This document shows, in pieces, positions 42,780 through 53,810 of a stretch of DNA of 64,000 nt (positions are counted from its first letter, which is position 1; each line of letters starts with the position of its first letter). The stretch is taken from the NCBI GenBank assembly GCA_026874595.1, contig CM049322.1:28063840-28127839 (forward strand), written 5' to 3'. Below the pieces are notes generated by a model, which ran no database searches, was not told the origin of the DNA, and was given only the letters and a program-made list of their open reading frames with translations. Source of the DNA: Sipunculus nudus (lineage: Eukaryota > Annelida > Sipuncula > Golfingiida > Sipunculidae). A program made the translations under genes and the position numbers.

Positions 42780-42921
42780 ACGTCTTATTGCTGAAGTGGA
42801 GGCTATCACCCCGCCACAGAACCCCCGGACGGGCAGAAAAGACCAATTCAAATCGTGCTTAGGAGATTGTATCCCCGTCGAACACGCACCTCGACACAGC
42901 GACAGGGAAGCGCTTATATAG
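42780..42921 (+). CDS. Candidate terminal exon; strand ambiguous
   Basis: GCTGGTTTGCCTTCCAG (ending 42779) is a reasonable acceptor. It opens a frame reading RLIAEVEAITPPQNPRTGRK, DQFKSCLGDCIPVEHAPRHS and DREALI, ending at TAG 42919-42921. Unspliced, the same frame extends left past an ATG at 42757. The composition is protein-like. However, the minus strand (42851-42645) and the third plus frame are also open and look equally balanced, as happens in CpG-rich DNA. The strand and frame are therefore unresolved. No poly(A) signal was seen nearby. Confidence 0.25.
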
Positions 42922-43189
42922 GTCTTAAAAATTTACACCCACAACCCTTTGATGTTATGCATGGAAGTCTATCCGTGATCGATCCTGGCAGTCTCTTGTC
43001 AAATTGATCGGGTAATTTTACGTGCGCCAGTGTCTGCTCGCGTTATGTGTACTGCATACAGAGCTTTTGAATATGTCGAAAGCTCTACACAGATTTTTTA
43101 AAAAGAAAATCTGACTTTTCCCCCAACGACTATTATGTTACTGCGGAGGTTTCTGGTTTCTTGAGATAACTTATGGTATATGTCTTTAC

Positions 43190-43293
43190 CGGATGTCATT
43201 TAACGCGGAAGGATCAATCCGCCTGCTCGGGGAGGCCCGAAATCTGACCGGCCTGTCTGCATTAGCCATCTGTGACTGCCGGATTTTCCCAGA
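43190..43293 (-). CDS. Candidate internal exon, basic Ser/Arg-rich
   Basis: On the minus strand, TTTCTTTTATACCCGACTAAG (acceptor, cut after 43294) leads into SGKIRQSQMANADRPVRFRA and SPSRRIDPSALNDI. After 104 nt (34 codons plus two bases) it reaches CCG|GTAAAG (GT at 43189-43188). The next in-frame triplet is TAA inside the intron. The peptide is basic and has no AT bias. AAG is a weaker acceptor than CAG. On the plus strand TATAAAAG (43304-43311) is a good TATA box, an alternative reading of the same island. Phase 2 exit would fit the one-base entry of the exon at 4647, but this is a one-in-three match. Confidence 0.35.
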
Positions 43294-43303
43294 CTTAGTC
43301 GGG

Positions 43304-43311
43304 TATAAAAG
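43304..43311 (+). promoter_or_regulatory. TATA-box candidate
   Basis: GGGTATAAAAGAAAC is a consensus TATA box with G-rich upstream flank on the plus strand. No gene begins within the following satellite array, so its use is doubtful. Confidence 0.2.
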
Positions 43312-43515
43312 AAACACCATCAAATATTTATAAAACCCCAGTACCATGTGCTTCATTATATACACCTCCAAAAATCATACAGGACCTAATGTTGGTAAAT
43401 GGTTTATTCAGTGGAACACGGGAAGTAACATCATTTACTCTGCTATGTCTCTAATATGTATATACAGTTAAAACTTCAGTTCATTAATATAGCATTTAAA
43501 CAGATGGCATGGATA

Positions 43516-46500
43516 ATAGGATGTGCATATTTCTGTTTCGAGTTTGTCCCCCCTGCTGTTTCCTTCCTCCCTCTGATTATAAATTATATCAGAGATATTC
43601 TTTTGTTCCCCATCTGACTCCTATTTAACCCTGGGTTTTCTGCCCCCCCCCCTTGCCATAAATTATATTAGAGATATTCATCGGTTCCTCATCTGACTCC
43701 CGTTAGTCTTCCACCCCGGGTTTTCTGCTCCTCACTTGCCATTAATTATATAAGAGATATTCTTCTTTTCCTCATCTAACTCCCGTTAGTCTTCCACCCG
43801 GGTTTCTGCTCCCCCTCTTGCCACTAAACTTATTAGAGATATTCTTCTGTTCCTGATCTAACTCCCGTTAGTTTTCAACCCTGGGTTTTCTGCTCCCTCT
43901 CTTGCCATTAATTATATTAGAGATATTCTTCTGTTCCTCATCTAACTCCCTTTAGACTTCAACCCTGGGTTTTCAGCACCCCTTTGTCACATTAATCATA
44001 TTAGAGATATTCTGTGTGTCTGCTACCCGTCTGGTCATTAATTACATTACAGTTATTCTTATGTTCCTCATATAACTCCCGTTAGTCTTCCACTCTGGGA
44101 TTTCTGCCCCCCCCCTTCTTGCCATTAATTATTTTAGAGATATTCTTCTGTTCCTCATCTAACTCCCGTGAGTCTTCAACCTTGGGTTTTCTGCTCCCCC
44201 TTTTGACATCAATCATATTAAAGATATTTTGTGTGTCTGCTACCCCTCTGGTCATTAATTATATTAGAGAGATTCATCTGTTCCTCATCTGACTCCCGTT
44301 AGTCTTCCACCCTGGGTTTTCTGCTACCCCTCTTGTCATTAATTATATTAGAGATATTCTTCTGTTCTTTATCTGATTCACTTAGTTATATTAGAGATAT
44401 TCTTCTGTTCCTCATCTGACTCTCGTTTGTCTTCCACCCCGGGTTTCCTGACCCCCCGCTTGCCATTAATTGTATTAGAGATATTCTTCTGTTCCTCATC
44501 TAACTCCCGTTAGTCTTCCACCCCGGATTTCTGCTCCCCCTCTTGCCACTAAACTTATTAGAGATATTCTTCTGTTCCTCATCTAACTCCCGTTAGTTTT
44601 CAACCCTGGGTTTTTAGCTCCCCCTCTTGCCATTAATTATATTAGAGATATTCTTCTGTTCCTCATCTAATTCACTTTAGTCTTCAACCCTGGGTTTTCT
44701 GCTCCCCCTCTTGCCATTAATTATATTAGAGATATTCTTCTGTTTCTCTTCTAACTCCCGTTAGTCTTCAACCCTGGGTTTTTAGCTCCCCCTCTTGCCA
44801 TTAATTATATTAGAGATATTCTTCTGTTCCTCATCTAATTCACTTTAGTCTTCAACCCTGGGTTTTCAGCACCCCTTTGTCACATTAATCATATTAGAGA
44901 TATTCTGTGTGTCTGCTACCCGTCTGCATAGTCATTAATTACATTACAGTTATTCTTATGTTCCTCATCTGACTCCCGTTAGTCTTCCACTCTGGGATTT
45001 CTGCCCCCCCCCCCTTCTTGCCATTAATTATTTTAGAGATATTCTTCTGTTCCTCATCTAACTCCCGTGAGTCTTCAATCATGGGATTTCTGCTCCCCCT
45101 CTTGCAATTAATTATATTAGAGATATTATTCTGTTCCTCATCTGACTCCCGTTAGTCTTCAACGCTGGGTTTTTCAGCTCCCTCTCTTGCCATTTATTAC
45201 AATAGAGATATTCTTCTGTTCCTCATCTAACTCCCGTTAGTTTTCCACCCTGGGTTTTCTGCTCCCCCTCTTGTCACTAATTATATTAGATATATTCTTC
45301 TGTTCCTTATCTGATTCCGTTAGTTATATTAGAGATATTCTTCTGTTCCTCATCTGACTCCCGTTAGTCTTTCACCCTGGGTTTTCTTCTACCCCTCTTG
45401 TCATTTATTATATTAGAGATATTCTTCTGTTCCTTATCTGATTCCGTTAGTTATATTAGAGATATTCTTCTGTTACTCATCTGACTCCCGTGAGTCTTCC
45501 ACCCAGGGTTTTCTGCTACCCCTCTTGGCATTAATTATATTAGAGATATTCCTCTGTTCCTTATCTGATTCCGTTAGTTATATGAGAGATATTCTTCTGT
45601 TCCTAATCTGACTCCCGTGAGTCTTCCACCCTGGGTTTTCTGCTCCCCCTCTTGTCATTAATTATATTAGAGATATTCTTCTGTTCCTTATCTGATTCCG
45701 TTAGTTATATTAGAGATATTCTTCTGTTCCTCATCTGACTCCCGTTAGTCTTCCACCCTGGGTTTTCTGCTACCCCTCTTGGCATTAATTATATTAGAGA
45801 TATTCTTCTGTTCCTTATCTGATTCCGTTAGTTATATTAGAGATATTCTTCTGTTCCTCATCTGACTCCCGTTAGTCTTTCACCCTGGGTTTTCTGCTCC
45901 CCCTCTTGTCATTAATTATATTAGAGATATTCTTCTGTTCCTTATCTGATTCCGTTAGTTATATTAGAGATATTCTTCTGTTACTCATCTGACTCCCGTG
46001 AGTCTTCCACCCAGGGTTTTCTGCTACCCCTCTTGGCATTAATTATATTAGAGATATTCCTCTGTTCCTTATCTGATTCCGTTAGTTATATGAGAGATAT
46101 TCTTCTGTTCCTAATCTGACTCCCGTGAGTCTTCCACCCTGGGTTTTCTGCTCCCCCTCTTGTCATTAATTATATTAGAGATATTCTTCTGTTCCTTATC
46201 TGATTCCGTTAGTTATATTAGAGATATTCTTCTGTTCCTCATCTGACTCCCGTTAGTCTTCCACCCTGGGTTTTCTGCTACCCCTCTTGGCATTAATTAT
46301 ATTAGAGATATTCTTCTGTTCCTTATCTGATTCCGTTAGTTATATTAGAGATATTCTTCTGTTCCTCATCTGACTCCCGTTAGTCTTTCACCCTGGGTTT
46401 TCTTCTACCCCTCTTGTCATTTATTATATTAGAGATATTCTTCTGTTCCTTATCTGATTCCGTTAGTTATATTAGAGATATTCTTCTGTTACTCATCTGA

Positions 46501-48555
46501 CTCCCGTGAGTCTTCCACCCAGGGTTTTCTGCTACCCCTCTTGGCATTAATTATATTAGAGATATTCCTCTGTTCCTTATCTGATTCCGTTAGTTATATG
46601 AGAGATATTCTTCTGTTCCTAATCTGACTCCCGTGAGTCTTCCACCCTGGGTTTTCTGCTCCCCCTCTTGTCATTAATTATATTAGAGATATTCTTCTGT
46701 TCCTTATCTGATTCCGTTAGTTATATTAGAGATATTCTTCTGTTCCTCATCTGACTCCCGTTAGTCTTCCACCCTGGGTTTTCTGCTACCCCTCTTGGCA
46801 TTAATTATATTAGAGATATTCTTCTGTTCCTTATCTGATTCCGTAAGTTATATTAGAGATATTCTTCTGTTCCTCATCTGACTCCCGTTAGTCTTCCACC
46901 CTGGGTTTTCTGCTACCCCTCTTGTCATTTATTATATTAGAGATATTCTTCTGTTCCTTATCTGATTCCGTTAGTTATATTAGAGATATTCTTCTGTTCC
47001 TCATTTGACTCCCGTTAGTCTTCCACCCTGGGTTTTCTGCTCACCCTCTTGGCATTAATTATATTAGAGATATTCTTCTGTTCCTTATCTGATTCCGTTA
47101 GTTATATTAGAGATATTCTTCTGTTCCTCATCTGACTCCCGTTAGTCTTCCACCCTGGGTTTTCTGCTACCCCTCTTGTCATTTATTATATTAGAGATAT
47201 TCTTCTGTTCCTTATCTGATTCCGTTAGATATATTAGAGATATTCTTCTGTTCCTCATCTGACTCCCGTTAGTCTTCCATCCTGGGTTTTCTGCTACCCC
47301 TTTGGCATTAATTATATTAGAGATATTCTTCTGTTCCTTATCTGATTCCGTTAGTTATATTAGAGATATTTTTTTGTTCCTCATCTGACTCCCGTAAGTC
47401 TTCCACCCTGGGTTTTCTGCTACCCCTCTTGGCATTAATTATATTAGAGATATTCTTCTGTTCCTTATCTGATTCCGTTAGTTTTATTAGAGATATTCTT
47501 CTGTTCCTCATCTGACTCCCGTGAGTCTTCCACCCAGGGTTTTCCGCTACCCCTCTTGGCATTAATTATATTAGAGATATTCTTCTGTTCCTTATCTGAT
47601 TCCGTTAGATATATTAGAGATATTCTTCTGTTCCTCATCTGACTCCCGTTAGTCTTCCATCCTGGGTTTTCTGCTACCCCTCTTGGCATTAATTATATTA
47701 GAGATATTCTTCTGTTCCTTATCTGATTCCGTTAGTTTTATTAGAGATATTCTTCTGTTCCTCATCTGACTCCCGTGAGTCTTCCACCCAGGGTTTTCCG
47801 CTACCCCTCTTGGCATTAATTATATTAGAGATATTCTTCTGTTCCTTATCTGATTCCGTTAGTTATATGAGAGATATTCTTCTGTTCCTCATCTGACTCC
47901 CGTGAGTCTTCCACCCTGGGTTTTCTGCTACCCCTCTTGGCATTAATTATATTAGAGATATTCTTCTGTTCCTTATCTGATTCCGTTAGTTATATGAGAG
48001 ATATTCTTCTGTTCCTCATCTGACTCCCGTGAGTCTTCCACCCTGGGTTTTCTGCTACCCCTCTTGGCATTAATTATATTAGAGATATTCTTCTGTTCCT
48101 TATCTGATTCCGTTAGTTATATTAGAGATATTCTTCTGTTCCTCATCTGACTCCCGTAAGTCTTCCACCCTGGGTTTTCTGCTACCCCTCTTGGCATTAA
48201 TTATATTAGAGATATTCTTCTGTTCCTTATCTGATTCCGTTAGTTATATTAGAGATATTCTTCTGTTCCTCATCTGACTCCCGTTAGTCTTCCACCCTGG
48301 GTTTTCTGCTACCCCTCTTGGCATTAATTATATTAGAGTTATTCTTCTGTTCCTTATCTGATTCCGTTAGTTATATGAGAGATATTCTTCTGTTCCTCAT
48401 CTGACTCCCGTGAGTCTTCCACCCTGGGTTTTCTGCTACCCCTCTTGTCATTAATTATATTAGAGATATTCTTCTGTTCCTTATCTGATTCCGTTAGTTA
48501 TATTAGAGATATTCTTCTGTTCTTCATCTGACTCCCGTAAGTCTTCCCTCCTGGG
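43516..48555. repeat. 5-kb satellite: 84+43 -> 127-bp dimer, 508-bp higher-order unit
   Basis: Two related subunits share TTAGAGATATTCTTCTGTTC: an 84-bp type (CTGACTCCCGTTAGTC, CACCCTGGGTTTTCTGC) and a 43-bp type (CTTATCTGATTCCGTTAGTT). ATTCCGTTAG recurs at 45314 and 45441, 127 bp apart. TGTTACTCAT, a rare variant, recurs at 45471, 45979 and 46487, 508 bp (4 x 127) apart. The left third (43.5-45.3 kb) is mostly 84-bp monomers with irregular units; regular dimers start near 45.3 kb. Non-coding. Confidence 0.95.
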
Positions 48556-49119
48556 TGTCGTCTGTGAAACATACCTCTGAATTTGAAAAGATTACCCTTC
48601 TACTGGTAATCACTGTTGCGTATTTCCACTGAAGCGACTGGCCTACTATTTACTCCATCCGAACAGACCATTTTGGTTCTTCCACCCGGCCTGACGTGAT
48701 GGGACTCCGTCATAATACACGATCACTGAGTAGCTCTTAGAACCGGCGTACCCTAATTGTTTACACACAATCATTTGCTTGAAAAAAGAGATGCTCATTT
48801 GATCAAATAATCTTTTGTTAATAATACTGTTTGACTACTGGAACACTCTATCGGGCAGCATGGCTGACCAGATTTTCGTGTTTTTGTCCCTTTCTGACAG
48901 TTTTGGCTTAATGTTGTAATGTGTGGTTATTAGTAAATTCATCACTTATGATATTCAGAGTTATTGAGGAACACATAAAATACATTTTATTTTTCAGAAA
49001 CATATTGGTGAATCCTATCAACGATAGGACATATGTTGAGTAACTGACTGAGTTCTGGTGTCTGAATTCTTTCCAATGGCCCTGTATAGAGGCACCCACC
49101 CATTTGTGTGATCTGTCAG
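48556..49119. other. Unique non-coding sequence
   Basis: Unique, moderate GC at 48600-48750 (CCACCCGGCCTGACGTGATG). No supported ORF. Would be intronic to the exon candidate that follows. Confidence 0.4.
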
Positions 49120-49288
49120 ACACAAGAAGCCTGGGAGGCGGGGAGAGGGGTCTGAGGGCTGCCCGGGGCCGTCATCCAGGACAGGGGCTGAAAGAGCCTT
49201 ATCTGACACCCTGCCCCGCCCGCGACCTCCGTGCACTCAGCCTGCACTTCACCCAGACGGCAACCCTCGACGAGAGCGTCAGTTCTAG
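49120..49288 (+). CDS. Candidate internal exon, GC-rich
   Basis: A 169-nt GC-rich island lies between an acceptor TTGTGTGATCTGTCAG (ending 49119) and a good donor TCTAG|GTAAAA (GT at 49289). With two lead bases the frame reads SLGGGERGLRAARGRHPGQG, LKEPYLTPCPARDLRALSLH and FTQTATLDESVSS, and leaves two bases. The first third is Gly/Arg-rich and could be GC-driven; the later part is more protein-like. The minus strand is also open across the island (49322-49116). The acceptor's pyrimidine tract is only fair. Unidentified. Confidence 0.3.
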
Positions 49289-49561
49289 GTAAAACCCCGC
49301 GAACAAAGGACCTGTCACCCATACAAGCCGCCGATTAAATGACACAATCCAGCAATCCTATCCTAAGTCCTTGTCTTTGGCAATTGCAATTGTCGCTGTT
49401 GATGGGATCAGACGATCCTAATAGCGATTATGACGGCAGTGCTACATGTGACACTTAACATTTCATTTTTGTCAGTATTTATCGCAGGTACAAGAACAGT
49501 TTGGATAATTGGCCTGAACGCGTCAGGATTATGCTTTCGACAGCTTATGGTGTTTGTCTGT

Positions 49562-49625
49562 TAAGATAAGATAAGATAAGATATACTTTATTAATCCCAA
49601 GCTGGGATTCCTTTATATGTCGGTC
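49562..49625 (-). mobile_element. 3' tail of a non-LTR retrotransposon or SINE
   Basis: (AAGAT)4 at 49563-49583 adjoins ATACTTTATTAATCCCAAGC. Read on the minus strand this is a hairpin (arms ATCCCA/TGGGAT at 49594-49599 and 49603-49608), then AATAAAG and a (TCTTA)n tail. Very similar tails end certain LINEs and SINEs in fish and invertebrates. The body is missing or too diverged to see. Confidence 0.6.
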
Positions 49626-50110
49626 TGTTTAGTTAATTTGTCTTTTATTCCAACTGTTTGCCAATTTCCTTGTCTTTCATTTAGTCTGTTTCTTTGGTAT
49701 TCTGATTATTTGCCTATTTCTGTGTCTGTCTATTTATTTGGCTTTTTTATCGTCTGTCTATTTACTTGGCTTTTTTACCGTTTGTCTATTTATTGGGCAT
49801 TTTTACTGTCTGTTTGTCTAATTCTTTGTGTATTTTAGGTCTAATTCTTTGTCTGCCAGTCTGTTTATTTGTCTATTTCTTTATTTGTATATTTATTGTC
49901 TATCTTTCTTTGTCTATCTATTTTATGTAATTTCTTCATTGGAATATTTATTTTTCTGTTATCAGGATTGTTAATTATTCGCGGGGTATTTTTATGTAAC
50001 TTGCATATGATGATCTATCACCGGCGTATGGGATTTTTAACTAGGCTCGCCTCTTATCCCTTTATTATCGCTCAACTGTTACCCTCATTGAAACTATTCT
50101 GTAATATAGG
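49626..50110. repeat. Pyrimidine-rich degenerate repeat
   Basis: Loose repetition of TTTGTCTATTTATTTGGC-like words at 49626-49930 (T-rich, almost no A on the plus strand apart from TAT words), then short unique sequence. The 73- and 126-codon ORFs are its translations. Confidence 0.55.
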
Positions 50111-50114
50111 AACA

Positions 50115-50630
50115 CAGAGTGTGAAGTGTCCTGTGAGGCCTAACTGTTTATTTATCACAGTGAGTGGAGTGTCTTGTGAGGCCTACCTGTTTATTTATCA
50201 CAGTGAGTGGAGTGTCTTACGAAGCATACCTGTTTATTTATCACAGTGAGTGGAGTGTCTTGTGAGGCCTACCTGTTTATTTATCACAGTGAGTGGAGTG
50301 TCTTGTGAGGCCTACCTGTTTATTTATCACAGTGAGTGGAGTGTCGTACGAAGCCTACCTGTTTATTTATCACAGTGAGTGGAGTGTCTTACGAAGCATA
50401 CCTGTTTATTTATCACAGTGAGTGGAGTGTCTTACGAAGCATACCTGTTTATTTATCACAGTGAGTGGAGTGTCTTACGAAGCATACCTGTTTATTTATC
50501 ACAGTGAGTGGAGTGTCTTACGAAGCATACCTGTTTATTTATCACAGTGAGTGTAGTGTCTTACGAAGCATACCTGTTTATTTATCACAGTGAGTGTAGT
50601 GTCTTACGAAGCATACCTGTTTACTTATTT
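50115..50630. repeat. Minisatellite, 43-bp unit x ~12
   Basis: Units of ACCTGTTTATTTATCACAGT + GAGTGGAGTGTCTTACGAAGCAT, 43 bp apart (for example 50185 and 50228). Two subtypes, TTGTGAGGC and TTACGAAGC, are partly segregated: the first group at the left, the second at the right. Confidence 0.95.
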
Positions 50631-51280
50631 CTGTTAACAATCATTATCACGTCAGAGGTGTGATTGGTTCATGAGTGCTTTATCAATAAAATACCTGGTA
50701 ATAATTATAATTGTATTTAATAAGACAATCACCCTGTTAATCTGACATAATTATGTACCTTTATGAAAGACATGAGATCAGAATAAACAAGCACTTTTAT
50801 CTGTTACTTTCAAGTGTACATGTATCAGATGATACTACATCTTAAACCAACCTAGAACACCAATCGCGTTTTCGCGTGGTACACGAACTGTAGCACAGAT
50901 TATAAGCTAAATTCAAGATGTCAACAGAAATTCTAGAAAATGTTATTTTCTTTATCATTTCCAACAACACAACACAGGACACTGCCGGTCCCTGATAAAG
51001 ACATTCCTATAAATTGTCGTAAGGATGAGGTCAATACCAAGTGGAAGCCAAGTTCTGTTATGAACTAATAGAAACAACGTGACCACAAATATGCAACAAA
51101 CCAACAGACAACACTATTAATCATTACACATACACACAGGCACATACCAGTCTGATTAATTGATTTTATTGTTTCGCCCTTGTTAAAATTGGAGGGGAGA
51201 TTATTGTCGAATTTATGCACACATATTGACAATCAGCACCATGAGTGTATTTATGTGTATATTTATTAATCTCCATTTTG
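50631..51280. other. Non-coding, 3' flank of the minus-strand unit
   Basis: AT-rich unique sequence without supported ORFs. Its right edge contains the poly(A) signal of the unit at 51369-51736. Confidence 0.45.
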
Positions 51281-51286
51281 TTTATT
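51281..51286 (-). terminator. AATAAA poly(A) signal
   Basis: The minus strand reads AATAAA at 51286-51281, 83 nt downstream of the TAA stop of the two-exon unit. This is a normal 3' UTR distance. Confidence 0.5.
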
Positions 51287-51368
51287 CATACACAGGAAAA
51301 AGACGTTCAGGTATATAAGTACATATGGTGCCTGACCGGTGTGAAGCAGGCTGCGTGTATTGATTTGG

Positions 51369-51736
51369 TTAAGTCCGGAGGTCTGGAGGTCCTACTTCCA
51401 GGTGTCCCACACAGAATGTCCCTCTCCACAACAATATAATCTGTGTGCCGCCTCTTTTAGCAGACAAGTCTTTCAGCTGTAAGTTTACAAGGCTGCTTCT
51501 TGGTAATCGGCTCGTTTGTTTATGTTTGTGTCTGTGTGTGTGAGAGAGAGTGTGTATGTGTGTACATATCGCTGCCTTGCACGCATTCATATCTTCATCA
51601 TCAAGGCAAATAAATATCCATATAGATTGTGAATTGAGTGTATTGTAATAACATGGTAAACAGATAAAATATAAATATATGGGACTTACCTGGTTCATAT
51701 CTTTATCAGAAAACAGCGGGTCCCTCGTTCTTTACC
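51369..51736 (-). CDS. Two-exon unit encoding a possible 38-residue protein
   Basis: Minus strand. Exon A (51736-51690, 47 nt) follows an excellent acceptor (TTATTATCCTTTTCAG). It contains ATGAACCAG at 51698-51690 right at a perfect donor, CAG|GTAAGT. The 213-nt intron ends in AAACTTACAG. Exon B starts at 51476 and reads, in the same frame, LKDLSAKRGGTQIILLWRG, then TFCVGHLEVGPPDLRT, ending at TAA 51371-51369. An AATAAA follows at 51286. Joined, the frame starts M-N-Q and gives 38 residues; the acceptor before exon A implies at least one more 5' exon, so the ATG may not be the first, and exon A upstream of it has stops in all frames. It may be a small protein, the 3' end of a spliced non-coding RNA, or a 3' UTR region. 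No family recognised. Four matching signals (two splice sites, in-frame join, poly(A)) make it the best supported spliced unit in the window. Confidence 0.5.
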
Positions 51737-52426
51737 CTGAAAAGGATAATAACTGTATTAATTAAAAGCAATGGATATCGAAAAGACCCACCTAAATATA
51801 CAAGCATTCAATAAAAAATTAATAATCATATGTGGCTGATGGGTCACACGTGACCATTCACATATGACTGCTTATCTGAGGTGGATGAACTAATTTGTGC
51901 ATATCTTGGAATTTTCAGCTTCATGACACATTTACAGTTTATATCAGAAATGTCAGCTTTATATACTTTATATAAATGTGACAGTGCACTCAGTGTGAAC
52001 GTTACACAGTGAGTATATGCGTCTGTGTGTGTACACATCCACTGGGTGACCTTTATATAGGTTTCTCTGGAGCAACGTGTAAGCCTGCCACCATATTGTG
52101 TATTTCACATATTTCCCAGGTTTCCCTATTTGGTATCGTTCAACGTATGTCACTTACAGCTTTTCCTATATGATATGTTTATTCCGAGTGTTTATATTAG
52201 TATATGACAATGTACTCATTGTTTCAGTGTAAAATAACCAGTAATATATGTTTCCTTGAACCCATCACCAATACCATAAGTATATAACCAAAGGACCGAA
52301 ACATTTTCCTGTGTACATATAAGATGATGTTACTTCAATAAATAATGCATGTCCGACTTAAACCTGCGTATAAATATATTATTTTTTAAGTAGGCTTTCG
52401 TCGTTTTTGTTTTAATTCCTGGAAGT
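51737..52426. other. Non-coding, probable intron or intergenic
   Basis: AT-rich unique sequence. ORFs at 51844-52038 and 51968-52153 on the minus strand overlap each other and have no splice support. Confidence 0.4.
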
Positions 52427-52623
52427 TCATGCCCTGTAATCCATGAGCATATCTTGAACTATGGGTGATGTTGCACGTGACACTGCAGTATCGTCACGGT
52501 CAGGAGGGCGTGTACTGTCTGGAGGGAATTGAGTTGGTCGGTTCCCATTGGTCTTAGCACCCTCTGTGTGACATACGTCTACGAGGACGGGACAGAGTAC
52601 CGCCAGTACAAAAAGGTACACCT
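52427..52623 (-). CDS. Candidate terminal exon with hydrophobic N-part
   Basis: On the minus strand an acceptor TCTTGTACTTATACAG (cut after 52624) opens a 197-nt frame. It reads VYLFVLAVLCPVLVDVCHTE, then GAKTNGNRPTQFPPDSTRPP and DRDDTAVSRATSPIVQDMLM, and ends DYRA at TGA 52429-52427. The first 16 residues are a hydrophobic core like a signal peptide or membrane anchor. The remainder is polar, Pro/Asp/Arg-rich and unstructured-looking, as in short secreted precursors. ATTAAA lies 11 nt after the stop (52416-52411). A Met would come from an upstream exon; unspliced, the frame extends to 52741 through less protein-like sequence. The plus strand has a competing but weaker signal (KK|GTACAC donor). 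No family recognised. Confidence 0.4.
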
Positions 52624-52795
52624 CTGTATAAGTACAAGACCATCTTAAACTCCCGAAAGCCGTGTTATTTATGTTTTTTTTCGTGAAATATACCGAGAAA
52701 ACGTGGGCAGATACAAACATAGCAGTTGGAACATTGTGCACAGGGTACCTACTGCATAAGATACACCTTCCATCTTAATTAAAGTGGATAAGCAG

Positions 52796-53810
52796 GAGGG
52801 GCCGGACCGAGGACGGTCAGCCGGCGAGCCGGACGCATAGATTGAGGAAGAACAGCCGTCGAGCCGGACACACAGACTGAGTAAGGACAGCCGGCGAGCC
52901 GGACATAAAGACTGCCGGCGAGTCAGACACATAGATTACCGAAAGACAGCTGGCGAGCCAGACACATAGATTGAGGAAGGACAGCCAACGAGCCAGACAC
53001 ACAGACTGAAGAAGGACAGCCGACGAGCCGGATACATAGACTGAGGAAGGACAGCCGGCGGGCCGGACACAAAGACTGAGAAAGGACAGCCGACGAGCCG
53101 GACACATAGACTGAGGAAGGACAGCCGGCGGGCCGGACACAAAGACTGAGAAAGGACAGCCGACGAGCCGGACACATAGACTGAGGAAGATCAGCCGACG
53201 AGCCGGACACACAGACTGAGGAAGGACAGCCGGCGAGCAGCTCAAACAGACTGAGGAAGGACAGCCGACGAGCCGGACACATAGACTGAGGAAGGATAGC
53301 CGACGAGCCGGATACACAGACTGAGGAAGGACAGCCGGCGAGCCGGGTACATGGACTGAGGAAGGACAGCCGACGAGCCGGACACATAGACTGAGGAAGG
53401 ACAGCCGGCGGGCCGGACACAAAGACTGAGAAAGGACAGCCGACGAGCCGGACACATAGACTGAGGAAGATCAGCCGACGAGCCGGACACACAGACTGAG
53501 GAAGGACAGCCGGCGAGCAGCTCAAACAGACTGAGGAAGGACAGCCGACGAGCCGGACACATAGACTGAGGAAGGATAGCCGACGAGCCGGATACACAGA
53601 CTGAGGAAGGACAGCCGGCGAGCCGGGTACATAGACTGAGGAAGGACAACCGACGAGCCGGACACATAGACTGAGGAAGGACAGCCGACGAGCCGAACAC
53701 ACAGACTGAGGAAGGATAGCCGGCGAGCCGGACACACAGACTGAGGAGACACAGCCGGTGAGCCAATACTAGACTGAAGAAGGATAGCCGGCGGACTATA
53801 GACTGAGGAA
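52796..53810. repeat. Minisatellite, 35-bp unit x ~29 with 280-bp higher order
   Basis: Units of GACAGCCGACGAGCCGGACA + CATAGACTGAGGAAG. GATCAGCCGACGAG starts at 53190 and 53470 (280 bp, 8 units), and GGGCCGGACACAAAG recurs at 53060, 53130 and 53410. The 35-bp period is open in all three minus frames, giving Cys/Ser/Arg-rich ORFs of up to 270 codons that are artefacts. Confidence 0.95.

Noticed and set aside
42645-42851. 68-codon minus-strand ORF next to the TA/core array
   Set aside because: Plausible composition, but it starts without a good ATG context and ends in the satellite; three frames over the same island are open, so none can be preferred.
51296-51439. Plus-strand exon with an armadillo-like segment (WCLTGVKQAACIDLVKSGG)
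   Set aside because: Its acceptor tract is strong, but it overlaps the minus-strand unit that has two good splice sites, an in-frame join and AATAAA; the apparent pyrimidine tract is the complement of that poly(A) region. The donor CAG|GTGTCC is weak.
51461-51478. 18-nt plus-strand microexon between CCTCTTTTAG and GTAAGT
   Set aside because: The GTAAGT there is part of the complement of the minus-strand acceptor region, and a microexon needs transcript proof.
52817-53766. Cys/Arg/Ser-rich ORFs up to 270 codons on the minus strand
   Set aside because: The 35-bp minisatellite is open in all three frames of that strand; the residues only reflect the unit.
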